NCBI GenBank assembly: GCA_963756895.1
Contig: CAVWPI010000006.1
Location: 186,001-250,000 of the forward strand
Source of the DNA: DASUAS01 sp963756895
GTDB lineage: Bacteria; Actinomycetota; Acidimicrobiia; IMCC26256; DASPTH01
Direction: 5' to 3'
DNA: 64,000 nt
Positions 1 to 9,553 of this stretch are shown here, one piece after another; positions within the stretch are counted from its first letter, which is position 1, and each line of letters opens with the position of its first letter. The notes beneath the pieces are model-generated. The model was not told the DNA's origin. It searched no databases and saw only the letters and a program-made list of their open reading frames with translations. A program made the position numbers and the translations under genes.

Positions 1-259
1 GGTCGATGTTCAGCGGGATCAGTGGACGCACGTTGCCGAGCGGCATGTCGATGTGCGACGAGAACAGCTCGTGGTTGCGCAGCACGAAGTCGTTGAGCTC
101 GCGGTTGAAGACCATGACCATGCCGTCGCCCGGCGACGCCATGCCGCCCTGCTCGATCATGTCGCGGTACATCGGTTGCGGCGACGCCAGGTTCAGCAGC
201 GTGTCCACCTGCATCTGCGCGTACCCGTCGACGGCGGCGACGTCCTGCTGGTCGGTCAT
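1..259 (-). CDS. Cytochrome P450, N-terminal part (cut by window edge)
   Basis: Only the first 86 codons are present; the gene runs off the left edge. It starts at the ATG at 259. The visible N-terminus has the order expected of a soluble bacterial P450: a DMIEQGG-like stretch, a V-F-N-R beta strand, the NHELFSSH segment, then VRPLIPLNID, which in actinobacterial P450s comes directly before the PPEH-type substrate and C-helix region. The heme-binding cysteine and I-helix lie outside the window, so the P450 call rests on these N-terminal landmarks. The substrate cannot be inferred. No frameshift is seen in this part. Confidence 0.75.
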   Translation of the reverse strand, partial: MTDQQDVAAVDGYAQMQVDTLLNLASPQPMYRDMIEQGGMASPGDGMVMVFNRELNDFVLRNHELFSSHIDMPLGNVRPLIPLNID

Positions 260-336
260 GGCGGATCCCCTCGGTCGTGTGACTCGAGGGCGACGATACG
301 GACCCGACGCCCAGACCGCAACGTGTCGGGCGCGGG

Positions 337-720
337 TCAGCTGGGCACTACGGGATCGGGTTCGTTCACGAGCCGCGAGACGAGCTGGCGCGAGATGCCG
401 AACGTGCGCCCGATGTCGGCGAGGGTCTGGCCCTCCGAGTGCAGCAGCTGGAACAGCAGGCGCTGCGCGTCGTGCCGGCTGCGTTCCAACTCGGCGAGCG
501 CGTCGCCCAGGCTCGCCCGCAACGGTTGCGGCTCCGTGATCCGTTCCAGATCGGCGAGCGGGCGCCCGCTCTCCACCAACTTGCGCGTGATGTCGCGCGC
601 GTCGCGCGTCTCCTCCAGGACGGTGATCGTGCGCTCGCTCGCGGACTGCACCTGGTCGAGCGCGTTCAGGTAGCGCAGACGAAGCTGCTCGTCCTCGGTA
701 CTGGTGACGTCAGTGCTCAT
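337..720 (-). CDS. Small HTH DNA-binding protein
   Basis: This is a 127-residue protein starting at the ATG at 720. The N-terminal 80 residues are charged and helical (RYLNALDQVQSASERT and following). Residues about 98-118 (EGQTLADIGRTFGISRQLVS) form a clear helix-turn-helix of the sigma-70 region 4 or Xre-like kind. The same arrangement is common in short actinobacterial regulators that carry no ligand domain. It lies upstream of the P450 start at 259, with a 77-base gap, and could control it; no operator is obvious. Function beyond DNA binding is unknown. No frameshift is visible. Confidence 0.7.
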   Translation of the reverse strand: MSTDVTSTEDEQLRLRYLNALDQVQSASERTITVLEETRDARDITRKLVESGRPLADLERITEPQPLRASLGDALAELERSRHDAQRLLFQLLHSEGQTLADIGRTFGISRQLVSRLVNEPDPVVPS

Positions 721-798
721 GCGCCCATTCTCGCGAACGACAGCGCCGCGGCACCGGCCCCTTACGGCCCACGGCGCGCAACCGCGGTGGCGCGGTCG

Positions 799-1405
799 TC
801 AGCGCGCGCGAATGCCGTCGAGCACGAACCCGAACAGACGCTCTGCGGTGTCGGGATCGTCGCTCTCTTCAGCCGCCAACGTGACTGCCTGCACCATCCG
901 GACGAGGTCGTCGATGTCGACGCCGTCGCGCATCTGACCCGCGGCCTGAGCCCGAGCGAGCAGCGCGGCACCGGCCCGGCGCATCGACTCGCACGCCGAC
1001 GGCTCGTCGCGATCGGCGAGCATCGTGAGCATCGCCTCCGCGGCGAGACCTCGACAGGTGGCGGCCTGTTCGAGCTGCGCGTGCAGCCAGACTGCGAGGG
1101 CCTCGCCGGGCACGTCGGAAGCGAGCAGCTCTTCGGCCAGCGCCTGCAGTTCGTCGATGCGGTCGTGGAACACCGCCTCCACCAGGTCGTCGCGCGTCGG
1201 GAAGTGCCGGTAGAGCGTGCCGATGCCGACACCGGCGCCGCGGGCGATCTCCTCCAAGCGAGGCGTCGGCGCCGCGCGCCGCGAACACCTGGCTCGCGGT
1301 CTCCACGATGCGGGCCCGGTTGCGCACCGCGTCGGCGCGGGGCCGGCGGACGGCAGGGATCGGGAGGGCGGCGGGGGTCGGAATGGTGGAGCTGCGAGCG
1401 GTCAT
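799..1405 (-). CDS. TetR-family repressor (one frameshift)
   Basis: The N-terminus from the ATG at 1405 has the TetR first helix (RNRARIVETASQVFAARGAD). After a frame change near 1256 it continues with the recognition helix (EEIARGAGVGIGTLYRHFP) and a ligand-binding domain ending at 799. The joint reads CGCTTGGAGGAG where CGCTGGAGGAG would give the uninterrupted A-S-L-E-E-I, so one extra T is the simplest explanation. It is divergent from the MFS exporter at 1546. The intergenic region holds a perfect 9-base inverted repeat, which suggests that it represses the exporter and itself. The ligand is unknown. Confidence 0.85.
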
Positions 1406-1450
1406 GGCGCTCCTCCGCGGACTCGGACGAAAACCCTTGCAACCGGAGTG

Positions 1451-1475
1451 TGCCTCCGCTTACTATGCGGAGGCA
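1451..1475. promoter_or_regulatory. Probable TetR operator, perfect inverted repeat
   Basis: A perfect inverted repeat, TGCCTCCGC - 7 bases (TTACTAT) - GCGGAGGCA, lies between the divergent TetR gene (start 1405) and the MFS gene (start 1546). Its size (25 bases), symmetry and position are typical of TetR operators. The A/T-rich centre stands out in very GC-rich surroundings and may overlap a promoter. Binding is inferred from position only. Confidence 0.7.
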
Positions 1476-1545
1476 GCATCCGTCTTTGACGAGTGTATCC
1501 GTCCCCCGGCCGCATCCCCCGCGGTCGATCCCCGAGGAGCAGCCC

Positions 1546-3120
1546 GTGACCGAGCAGTCGTTCGCGCCCGCGCCCGCAGTCACCTCAACCGAGTACGCAC
1601 ATCGGGGCTGGATCCTGGCCGTGATGTGCACGGCCCTGGTGATGGTCGTCGCCGGCGTGTCGATGCTCGCCAACGCGATGCCGAGCATCGCCGGCCAGCC
1701 TCGACGCCAGCCAGTCGTCGCAGCAGTGGATCGTCGATGCGTACGCACTGGTGCTCGCCGCGCTGCTGCTCCCCGCCGGCGCGATGGGCGACCGGTTCGG
1801 GCGCCGCGGTGCGCTGATCGCCGGCACCGCCATCTTCGGCATCGGGTCGCTGCTGTCGGCGTTCGTGAGCTCGGCCGGACCCCTCATCGGGCTGCGCGCG
1901 CTCACCGGCCTGGGCGCTGCGCTCCTCATGCCGGGCACCCTGTCCACCATCACCAGCGTGTTCCCGCCGGAAGAACGCGCCAAGGCGGTCGGCATCTGGG
2001 CCGGCTTCGCCGGTGCCGGCGGCACGCTCGGCATCCTCGTCTCGGGCGCGCTGCTCGAGCAGTTCTGGTGGGGCTCGATCTTCCTCGTCACCGCCGGGAC
2101 TCGCGGCCCTGTCGTGCATCGGCGTGATCGCAGTCGTGCCGAGCACGCGATCCGAGGAGCACGTCGGCCTCGACCCGCGCGGCGCCGTGGTGTCGGCCAT
2201 CGGGATCGGCCTGCTCGTCCTCGGGATCATCGAGGGCCCCGAACGCGGCTGGACGGATCCGTTCACGCTCGTCGGCCTGATCGGTGGCGTCGTCTTCCTC
2301 GTCGGGTTCATCTGGATCGAGCTCCGCACCGACGAACCGCTGCTCGATCCGCGCCTGTTCTCCCACCGCGGCTTCGCAACCGGATCGGCGTCGTTGTTCC
2401 TGCAGTTCTTCGCCATGTTCGGCTTCTTCTTCGTGTCGCTCCAGTTCCTGCAGCTCGTGCTCGGATACAGCACGTTCGAGGCTGCGCTCGCGCTGCTGCC
2501 GATGAGCATCGTGATCCTGCCCATCTCGCGCGGTGGCCGGGACGATGTCGGAGAAGTACGGGCACCGTCTCGTCGGTGGCATCGGCCTCGCGGTGTCGGC
2601 GATCGGGTTCGGGCTGTTCGCGACCCTCGGCACCGGGAGCGGGTTCCTGGCGTTCATGTTCGTGACCATCGTGATCGGCGTGGGCGCCGCGCTGGCGATG
2701 ACGCCGGCCACCAACGCGATCGTCGCGTCGCTCCCCCGCGCCAAGCAGGGCGTGGCGTCGGCGGTGAACGACACGTCGCGCGAGCTCGGCGCCGCGTTCG
2801 GCGTGGCTGTCCTCGGCAGCGCGTTCAACACCGGGTACCGCAACTCGATCGACGGCCACCTCACGGGTCTCCCGGGCGAGGTGGCACAACAGGCGCGCGA
2901 GGCCCCGGCCATCGCGGTGCAGCTCGCGGGACGCGTGCCCGGCGGCGCCGCCCTCGCCGACGCGGCTCGCGAGGCCTTCACCACCGGGATGCGCTACGCG
3001 GTGCTCGTGGGCATGGGCCTGCTCGTGATCGGCGCACTGTTCGTGTGGTTCCGCGGCGCTTCCCGTACCGAGGAGGTGCTCGAAGACGACCTGGACGAGT
3101 TGGAGCCCGCTGCCGCTTAG
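1546..3120 (+). CDS. MFS drug exporter, DHA2/EmrB-QacA type (three frameshifts)
   Basis: This is a 14-helix-type major facilitator, about 520 residues when repaired, expected in the cytoplasmic membrane as a proton-coupled exporter. The GTG start at 1546 follows GAGGAG with proper spacing. The signature DRFGRRGAL between helices 2 and 3 and the repeated Gly/Pro-rich helices (LTGLGAALLMPGTLSTI) identify the DHA2 group. Frame changes occur near 1692, 2098 and 2532. Removing one G at each (in GCCGGCC, CCGGGAC and CGCGGTGG) restores continuous sequence such as IVILPISR-VAGTMSEKYG. It ends in an acidic tail (EEVLEDDLDELEP). It is divergent from a TetR gene across a shared operator. The substrate is unknown. 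Confidence 0.88.
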
Positions 3121-4367
3121 AACCGGACGGGGACCGAGGTCGGTCCCCGTTCGTACATGCCGGTGATGCGCGGCGGCGGGCGCGTCGGCGTCGAGCCGCA
3201 GGTCCGGGAAGCGGTCGAGCAGCGCACCGATCGCGGTGACGAGCTCGGCGCGGGCCACGTGCGAACCGAGACAGATGTGGGCGCCGGTGCCGAAGCCCAT
3301 GTGGGGCTGCACCGGGCGCCCGGGATCGAACTGGTCTGGGCGCTCCCATCGCGCCGGGTCGCGGTTCGCCGCCGCCAGGCACATGTGCACGACCGCGCCC
3401 TCGGGGACACCGATTCCCGCGAGCTCGGTGTCGCGCGCGACGAAGCGGCTGAACATCGGATCGGTCGGCATCCACCGCAGCGACTCCTCCACGACCGGTC
3501 GCAGCTGCGCGCGGTCGTCGCGGACTGCTGCCAACCAGTCGGGATGCGTGGAAGAGCGCGAGCATCGTGATGCCCATCTGCTTCCACGTGGTGCCCGAGC
3601 CGGCGGCGAGGAGGATGAACGCGAAGATCAGCACCTCTTCGTCGGTGAGGCGGTGGGTGCTGCCGTCCTCCTCGGTGATCTCGGCGGCGACGAGCACGCT
3701 GATCAGGTCGTCGCGCGGCTCCGCGCGTCGGGCCTGCACGATCGGCGGCACGATGCGTGTGAACGCCTCGATGCCGAGTCCGTCGGAGGTGACGGCCTCG
3801 CGGATGTCGAGGGCCTCACCGACCGACACGCCGAAGCTCCCGGTGATCGTGAGCAGCGGGATCGCGGAGAAGAACTCGACGTTGAGGTCGGCGGCACCGT
3901 TGGGCGCCATGCGGTCGAGCAGCGCGTCGATCGCGCCGACCACCCAGCGCTCGGTCCACCACGACGCGCGCTTGGGGAGGAACGAGGGTTGCACCAACGC
4001 GCGGTACCGGTGGTGCTCGGCGCCGTCCATGTAGAGGATGCTGGCGTTGGTGAGGCCCGGTGTGTCCTCGGGCGGAGGCTTCGACACGAACGACTCGCCG
4101 TCGCGGAACACGGCGTCGCACGTGGCCCAGTCGAACGCCGACCAGTGCGGCCGGTTCGGGTACGGAAGACCCTGGAAGAAGCCGTCGCCCGTGAACCCGA
4201 CGAGCGGCCCGACGATCCCCGCGTGCACCGGTCCCGTCGCACGCAGCTGGTGGAACGCGGGATACGGATCGGTCGCGAACCCGCCGCCCGCGCGACGCGT
4301 ACACCGCGCTGGTGAGATCGAAGAGCGCTCGCAAACGGTCGCCGTCGAGGGCGTCGTAGTCGCCCAC
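3117..4367 (-). CDS. Cytochrome P450 (three frameshifts)
   Basis: This is a soluble bacterial P450 of about 415 residues when repaired, starting at the ATG at 4367. Visible landmarks in order are an FDWATCDAVFRDGESF segment, the C-helix region with HHRYRALVQPSF, the I-helix ILLAAGSGTTWK, the K-helix EESLRW, and the heme-binding FGTGAHICLGSHVARAEL with its cysteine ligand. Frame changes near 4289, about 3553 and about 3175 are each fixed by removing one base (for example CCC to CC at 3178). The acid-alcohol pair usual in the I-helix is replaced by G-T-T. It lies 3 bases after the DDN-type gene, so the two are probably co-transcribed. Substrate not assignable. Confidence 0.88.
3127..3150. terminator. 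Bidirectional hairpin between convergent MFS and P450 genes
   Basis: A perfect 9-bp stem, ACGGGGACC / GGTCCCCGT, has a 6-base loop and starts 7 bases after the MFS stop. It lies inside the last codons of the convergent P450, whose stop codon overlaps the MFS stop. There is no T-run, as is usual for GC-rich actinobacterial terminators. Terminator function is inferred from geometry. Confidence 0.5.
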
Positions 4368-4370
4368 GGA

Positions 4371-4799
4371 TCAGCGTCGTTCGAGCACCACGACGGGGAT
4401 CTCGCGGTCGGTGCGCTCCTGGTAGCCCGCGTAGTCGGGCCACGGCACGAGCATGAGGTCCCAGAGCTGCTGGCGCTCGTCGCCTTCGGCGGTGCGCGCC
4501 CGCACCGGGATCACGTCGCCCTTCACCTGCACCTCCACGTCGGGGTGGGCGAGGAGGTTGAGATACCAACCCGGATGCTCGGGGGCGCCGCCCTTCGACG
4601 CGACCAGCACGAGATCGTCGCCGCGCTCACCGAAGATCAGCGGGAATTTCCGCAGCTCGCCCGTCGTGCGGCCCGTGGTGTGGAGCACGAGACACGGGGC
4701 CCCGTTCCAGAGGTACCCGACTTCGCCGTCGGTCTCCTCGTAGCGAGCGATGTGCTCGTCGCCGAACAGCGAGTAGTCGCGGGGTGCATCGTCGGTCAT
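4371..4799 (-). CDS. Deazaflavin (F420)-dependent nitroreductase-family protein
   Basis: This 142-residue protein has the split-barrel fold of the DDN/F420H2-dependent oxidoreductase family. Typical elements are LVLHTTGRTTGELRKFPL, VASKGGAPEHPGWYLNL and the VQVKGDVIPVRAR strand. The G-x-P-x-H-P-x-W-Y-x-N motif is the family hallmark. Such enzymes use reduced F420 to reduce double bonds, quinones or nitro groups. Its length is normal and no break is seen. It is divergent from the luciferase-like gene at 4853, with only 53 bases between the start codons, and sits directly upstream of a P450. Confidence 0.85.
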   Translation of the reverse strand: MTDDAPRDYSLFGDEHIARYEETDGEVGYLWNGAPCLVLHTTGRTTGELRKFPLIFGERGDDLVLVASKGGAPEHPGWYLNLLAHPDVEVQVKGDVIPVRARTAEGDERQQLWDLMLVPWPDYAGYQERTDREIPVVVLERR

Positions 4800-4852
4800 G
4801 GGTCGCGCATCCTCCGGAAGTTGCTCATCGCGGCAGGGATAGGGTCACTCGC

Positions 4853-5783
4853 ATGGTACCGACGTCGGACCGGCTGTCGTTCGGCGTGATGTCGGGCGGC
4901 GCGGGAAGCGACGTCGAGTACCTCGAGTCGTTGCCGATCGAGTCGCTCTGGGTCGGCGGCCACGTGGCATCGCCCAACCCCTCACCCGAGGCGATGGTGG
5001 CGCTGGCGTGGTTGGCCGCCCACGCGCGAACGCGTGCGCGTCGGCACCGCCATCCTGCTCCTCCCGCTGTATCCACCCGCGATCGTCGCCAAGCAGATCG
5101 CCGACCTCGACCGCGCCACCGACGGTCGGGTGACCCTCGGCGTGGGTGTCGGCGGCGAGTACCCGGCCGAGTTCGCGGCGTGCGGCGTACCGATCGGCGA
5201 GCGCGGGCCACGCACCGACGAGGCGATCCCGCTGTTGCGCCAACTCTGGACCGGCGAACCGTCGTCGCACCACGGCCGTTTCCTCGACTTCGACGGGGTG
5301 CGCATCCACCCACCCCCGGTGCAGGGCGCCGACCTGCCGATCGTGGTGGCGGGCCGGCAGCCGGCGGCCATGCGACGGGCCGCCCGCCTCGGTGACGGCT
5401 GGATGCCGTACCTCTACTCGCCCCGTCGCTACGCCGAGTCGGTGGCAACCATCCGCGAAACCGCGGCCGCCGACGGGCGCGACCTCAGCACCTTCGAGTG
5501 GTTCGCCTTCGTGTTCGTGAACGTCGACGACGACGGCGACCGCGCGCGCCACGACGCGGCGCACTTCCTCGGCGGCACGTACACCAAGGGCGACTTCGCA
5601 GCGATGATCGACCGCGTGGCGGCCGCGGGCACCGTGGACCAGGTCACCAGCACGCTCCAGGCGTTCGTCGACGCGGGCGCGCGCCACCTCGTGTTCACCC
5701 CGATGGTGCGAGGCGATGCGCGTGCGCTCCTCGACCGGCTGGCGGGCGACGTGTTGCCGCGCCTGCACGTCGCAGCCCAGTGA
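4853..5783 (+). CDS. Luciferase-like, probably F420-dependent oxidoreductase (one frameshift)
   Basis: It starts at the ATG at 4853. The first 60 residues (FGVMSGGAGSDVEYLESL and on) change frame near 5027 and continue with RVRVGTAILLLPLYPPAIV, ADLDRATDGRVTLGVGVGG and LPIVVAGRQPAAMRRAARLGDG, the classical LLM barrel motifs. Removing one C from GCCGCCCACG gives AATRERVRVGTAILL, the usual family sequence. About 309 residues when repaired. It overlaps the following membrane-protein gene by GTGA. Flavin or F420 use is a family-level inference; the Gly-rich VGVGG fits F420 members. The substrate is unknown. Confidence 0.85.
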
Positions 5784-7528
5784 CCGCGCCGGCGGCACCT
5801 CGCGCGGCCGCGGCACCGCTCGACGAGTCAGTCGGCACGCCGGGCTCCCCGACGGGGCGCACGAGCGTCGGTCCCTGGCTCTGGGTGCACCTCGGCAGCC
5901 TCGTCCTCGCGCTCCCCATCCTGGCCTGGATCAACCGCGACCAGTGGTTCGCCGGTGACGAGTGGAAGATCGTGACCACCAACGGTCTCGGATCGAACCC
6001 GACGCGTGCCAGCGTGTTCGCCCCGCACTTCGAGCACTGGGCGACTCTCGGCGTCCTCGCGTACAAGGCGCTGTACGGCGTGTTCGCGCTCCGCACCTAC
6101 GTGCCCTACCTCGCCGTGTTGTTCGCGGTCCTCCTGGTCATCGCCCATCTCACGTGGCGCCTGCTGCTGCGCATCGGTGTGGTCCCGTCGTACGCGACCG
6201 CGGTTGCGGCCCTCACGATCGTGCTCGCGGCCGGATGGGAGAACCGTTCGACCGCGTGGCAGATGGTGGTGGTCGCTCCGGTGGCGTTGGGGTTCGGCGC
6301 CCTGCTCGTGATGCCGGCTCGGGGTCCGCTGGTTCGGCGCGACGCCGCCGTCGCCGCCCTGCTCCTCGTGGCGCTCACGTGCTCGGGCACCGGCGTCACC
6401 ATGACCGCGGTGGTCGCGCTCGCTGCACTGTTGCGACGCGGCTGGCGCGTCGCCCTCGGCATCATCGCGGCCCCGGCCGCGGTGTACGCGCTCTGGTTCG
6501 CGCTCGAGGGCGCGTCGGGGCAACGCGACGACACCGAGCTCTCCACCGCGCTGGGCGACCTCCCCGGATTCGTGTGGCGTGGGCTCACCGGCGCGTTCAG
6601 CGACCTGACCCGCGTGCCCGACTCGGGAGCGATCGTGCTCGGACTGGTGGTCGTGTGGTTGGTGTGGCGGGCGCGGCCGCGCGTGGAGCCGTGGCCGCTG
6701 GTCATCGCCACGGCCGTGGGCGCGGTCTTCTCGATCGCGCTCACCGGCGTCCGCCGAGCCGGGGCGGGCCCCGAGTCGCGCTACGTCGACATCGTCGTGC
6801 TGCTCACGCTCCCTGCGCTCGCGCTCATGACCCAGGAAGCCGGACGGTACGTCGTGCGCCGGTTCGGGCGCCCGGCCCTCGCCGTGTGCAGCGTCATCGT
6901 GATCGCGTTCCTGGTGATCCAGGTGATCGCGTTGAACGACGAGGTGGGCAGCGAGGTGTTCGTCGGGGAGATGCGCCCGCGCGTCCTGGCCACCGCGAAG
7001 CTCATGCGCGACGGCGAACCGCTCGCGAGCACGAACATCTTCGGCATCCCGTATCTCACCGAGCCGTCGACGAGGACGATCGCGCGCCTCGACCGCAACG
7101 GCGAGCTCCCTGCACTCGACGTGTCCACCAGCGACGTGCTCACCGCACGTCAGTACGTGGAGACGGTGATCGGTGACACGTCGCAGTACCCCGAGGGCAT
7201 GGCGACGGCGGTGCTCGTGTCCGGGGGCACTCCCACCGCGGGCGCTCCCGGGTGCTCCGTCATCTCGCCGTCCGATCCCAGGACGCGGCCTTCCGTGCTG
7301 ATCGAGCTGCCCGCAGCGGGCTCGTTCCGGGTGGCGACCGACCAGCCCGCCACCGCATCGCTCCGATTCGTGGACGGCGCGACGCGCGGCAGACCGCGCC
7401 CGTTCACGACCGCACCCGGCGACGGCGTCGGCGTGGGCGCGTCGCAGGCGACCGACGTCGAGCTCACCTTGCCGCGCACCACCAGCACGCTGTGCGGCTT
7501 GGGCACCGCCGACGTTCGGAAACGCTGA
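5780..7528 (+). CDS. Polytopic membrane protein, possible GT-C-type glycosyltransferase
   Basis: A 582-residue protein from a GTG at 5780 that overlaps the previous stop (GTGA). About ten hydrophobic segments are visible between residues 35 and 400, followed by a soluble C-terminal domain of about 170 residues, probably outside the membrane. The first loop has GDEWK followed by FAPHFEHWATLG, an acidic pair plus histidine-rich loop reminiscent of GT-C and PMT-like enzymes; that is a weak resemblance, not proof. No frameshift is present. It is an odd neighbour for catabolic genes, although the overlap suggests co-transcription with the LLM gene. Confidence 0.6.
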   Translation: MTAPAAPRAAAAPLDESVGTPGSPTGRTSVGPWLWVHLGSLVLALPILAWINRDQWFAGDEWKIVTTNGLGSNPTRASVFAPHFEHWATLGVLAYKALYGVFALRTYVPYLAVLFAVLLVIAHLTWRLLLRIGVVPSYATAVAALTIVLAAGWENRSTAWQMVVVAPVALGFGALLVMPARGPLVRRDAAVAALLLVALTCSGTGVTMTAVVALAALLRRGWRVALGIIAAPAAVYALWFALEGASGQRDDTELSTALGDLPGFVWRGLTGAFSDLTRVPDSGAIVLGLVVVWLVWRARPRVEPWPLVIATAVGAVFSIALTGVRRAGAGPESRYVDIVVLLTLPALALMTQEAGRYVVRRFGRPALAVCSVIVIAFLVIQVIALNDEVGSEVFVGEMRPRVLATAKLMRDGEPLASTNIFGIPYLTEPSTRTIARLDRNGELPALDVSTSDVLTARQYVETVIGDTSQYPEGMATAVLVSGGTPTAGAPGCSVISPSDPRTRPSVLIELPAAGSFRVATDQPATASLRFVDGATRGRPRPFTTAPGDGVGVGASQATDVELTLPRTTSTLCGLGTADVRKR

Positions 7529-7553
7529 GCAGGACGGTGGCAGACTGCGCTCC

Positions 7554-8723
7554 GTGAACGAGCGCGACGAGCTCCTCGACGATGACCAGGCGCTGATCGC
7601 CGACGCGATCGCCGACCTGTGCACCGGGTTCGACGACGACTACTGGGCGCGATGCGACCGCGAGCACGAGTTTCCGTGGGACTTCTACGGGCGGCTGGCG
7701 GAGGGCGGCTGGCTCGGACTGGCCATCCCCGAGGAGTACGGGGGAGGCGGACGTGGCATCACCGACGCCGCGGTGATGCTCCACGAGATCGCGCGCAGCG
7801 GCGCGGCCATGAACGGCTGCTCGGCCGTGCACCTCACCGTGTTCGGTCTCAACCCGGTGGTGAAGTTCGGGAACGACCGGCTGAAGGACACCTTTCTCCC
7901 CCGCGCGGCCGCGGGTGAGCTGCACGTCGCGTTCGGCGTCACCGAACCCGACGCCGGCACCGACACCGGCCGCATCACCACCCGCGCCGAGCCCGACGGC
8001 AACGGCGGCTGGCGCATCCACGGCCGCAAGATCTGGACCAGCAAGGCACTCGAGTCCGAGGTCGTCCTCCTCATCGCGCGCACGGGCGAGAAGGACAGCG
8101 GCCTGAAGGGTCTGTCGCTGTTCCTCGCCGATCTCGACCGCGACTACGTCGACATCCGGGCGATCCCGAAGGTCGGCCGCAACGCGGTGGCGTCGTGCGA
8201 GGTCGCGTACGACGGCCTCCCGGTCGAGAGCTGGCGCCTCCTGGGCGAGGAGGGCAACGGCTTCCGGCTCCTGCTGCACGGGCTCAACCCCGAGCGCGTC
8301 CTGCTGGCGTCGGAGGCGTGCGGCATCGGCGAGGTCGCGCTCGACCGCGCCATCGCGTACGCCAAGGACCGCATCGTCTTCGATCGCCCGATCGGCGCCA
8401 ACCAGGCGATCAGCCACCCCATCGCGCACGCCCATGCGCAACTGCGCGCGGCGTGGATGATGGCTTTGCACGCGGGACGACGCTACGACGCCGGCCTCGA
8501 GTGTGGCGAGGCCGCCAACACCGCCAAGTACCTCGCGGCAGAGGCGTCGTTCTACGCCGCCGACCGCGCGGTGCAGACGCTCGGCGGCATGGGCTACGCG
8601 TCCGAGTATCACGTGGAGCGCTACTGGCGCGAGGCGCGCCTGCAACGCATCGCGCCTGTCACCCAGGAGATGACGCTCAACTACCTCGCGCAGAACATCC
8701 TGGGCCTGCCCCGCAGCTACTGA
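7554..8723 (+). CDS. Acyl-CoA dehydrogenase
   Basis: A complete 389-residue acyl-CoA dehydrogenase with a GTG start at 7554. The N-terminal helical domain has the GWLGLAIPEEYGGGG signature. The middle barrel has AFGVTEPDAGTDTGRITT and KIWTSKALES, and the C-terminal FAD-binding helices have QTLGGMGYASEYHVERYWR. These are standard for the family, which oxidises acyl-CoAs to enoyl-CoAs with FAD. No break is seen. It lies 25 bases after the membrane-protein gene and is convergent with the NIPSNAP-like gene across a long hairpin. Chain specificity cannot be read from the sequence. Confidence 0.9.
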   Translation: MNERDELLDDDQALIADAIADLCTGFDDDYWARCDREHEFPWDFYGRLAEGGWLGLAIPEEYGGGGRGITDAAVMLHEIARSGAAMNGCSAVHLTVFGLNPVVKFGNDRLKDTFLPRAAAGELHVAFGVTEPDAGTDTGRITTRAEPDGNGGWRIHGRKIWTSKALESEVVLLIARTGEKDSGLKGLSLFLADLDRDYVDIRAIPKVGRNAVASCEVAYDGLPVESWRLLGEEGNGFRLLLHGLNPERVLLASEACGIGEVALDRAIAYAKDRIVFDRPIGANQAISHPIAHAHAQLRAAWMMALHAGRRYDAGLECGEAANTAKYLAAEASFYAADRAVQTLGGMGYASEYHVERYWREARLQRIAPVTQEMTLNYLAQNILGLPRSY

Positions 8724-8748
8724 CCCTCACCCCGCCCCATCCGCACCA

Positions 8749-8787
8749 TGCGTCAACGTTGCGGACATATCCAGCAACCTTGACGCA
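8749..8787. terminator. Long hairpin between convergent genes
   Basis: TGCGTCAACGTTGC pairs with GCAACCTTGACGCA (13 of 14 positions) around an 11-base loop that itself can pair GGA with TCC. It lies in the 71-base gap between the stops of the acyl-CoA dehydrogenase and the NIPSNAP-like gene, where a bidirectional terminator would be expected. It lacks a T-run. Confidence 0.55.
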
Positions 8788-8794
8788 GGTTCGT

Positions 8795-9553
8795 TCAGGT
8801 GACGCTGTCGTCCAGGGGCGCGATCGCCGGGGCGCAGAGGGAACCCACATGGGGCGTCATGAGCTCCTCGCGCCAGTGGACGGCCCAGGTGCGGGCGCGC
8901 TCGTGCCACGCCTCGAAGCGGGGATCGCCGGGGGTGTCGCCCTCGGACGCCAGTCCACGCGCGACGTCGCGCGCCTTGCCCGCCCGCACGTGCGCATCGG
9001 CGTCGGTGGCCCAGATGGTGCACACCTCGTAGTCGTTCATGAGCACCTCGTACAGCCCGACCAGTCGGTGGCCGTACTCGGCGAGCAGCGGCACACGCTC
9101 CTCGCGCACCGCGGCCAGGTAGTCGAGCGCCGTCCCCGGGCGCACCTCGGTGAGCTCGTGCACGAACAGCGAACCGCGGACCTCGTCACGCGTGAGCGAC
9201 TCGATATTCGGGCACCCCGGGACCGCGCCGAGCAGTCGGTCGAAGCCGCCCGAGCGGTACTCGAACGCCTGCTTCCACCACGCGTTGAGCGTCACGTTGC
9301 TCGACCGCTTCAAGCCGAGGCGATCGACCTTGCCGAACCAACCGTCCCATCCACCGGGGATCTCCCACACGTTGACGACCTGCGGCCACCGGGCGGTGAT
9401 GCCCATCGTGTACCAGGTGCCGAGGAGCTCGAACTCCACCTTCTCGTCACCCGACTGCTGGAGCGTGTGCTCCATGTAGTCCCACTGGTGCATGCCGTTG
9501 ATGTCGATGAACTCGTGGAGGTACAGGTCACGGTCCGCTGCCATTCCGCTCAC
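8795..9553 (-). CDS. NIPSNAP-like protein of unknown function
   Basis: 252 residues from a GTG at 9553 that overlaps the upstream ligase stop (GTGA); the ATG at 9544 is an alternative. It opens with LYLHEFIDINGMHQWDYMEH, the start of a NIPSNAP-like dimeric alpha/beta-barrel. A second barrel-like half may begin around residue 130 (LFVHELTEVRPGTALDYLAA), giving two copies of the pattern x-x-H-E-x-x-x-V/I. Proteins of this kind sit in many catabolic clusters with no assigned reaction. It is the last gene of the twelve-gene minus-strand run. No frameshift. Confidence 0.6.
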   Translation of the reverse strand: MSGMAADRDLYLHEFIDINGMHQWDYMEHTLQQSGDEKVEFELLGTWYTMGITARWPQVVNVWEIPGGWDGWFGKVDRLGLKRSSNVTLNAWWKQAFEYRSGGFDRLLGAVPGCPNIESLTRDEVRGSLFVHELTEVRPGTALDYLAAVREERVPLLAEYGHRLVGLYEVLMNDYEVCTIWATDADAHVRAGKARDVARGLASEGDTPGDPRFEAWHERARTWAVHWREELMTPHVGSLCAPAIAPLDDSVT

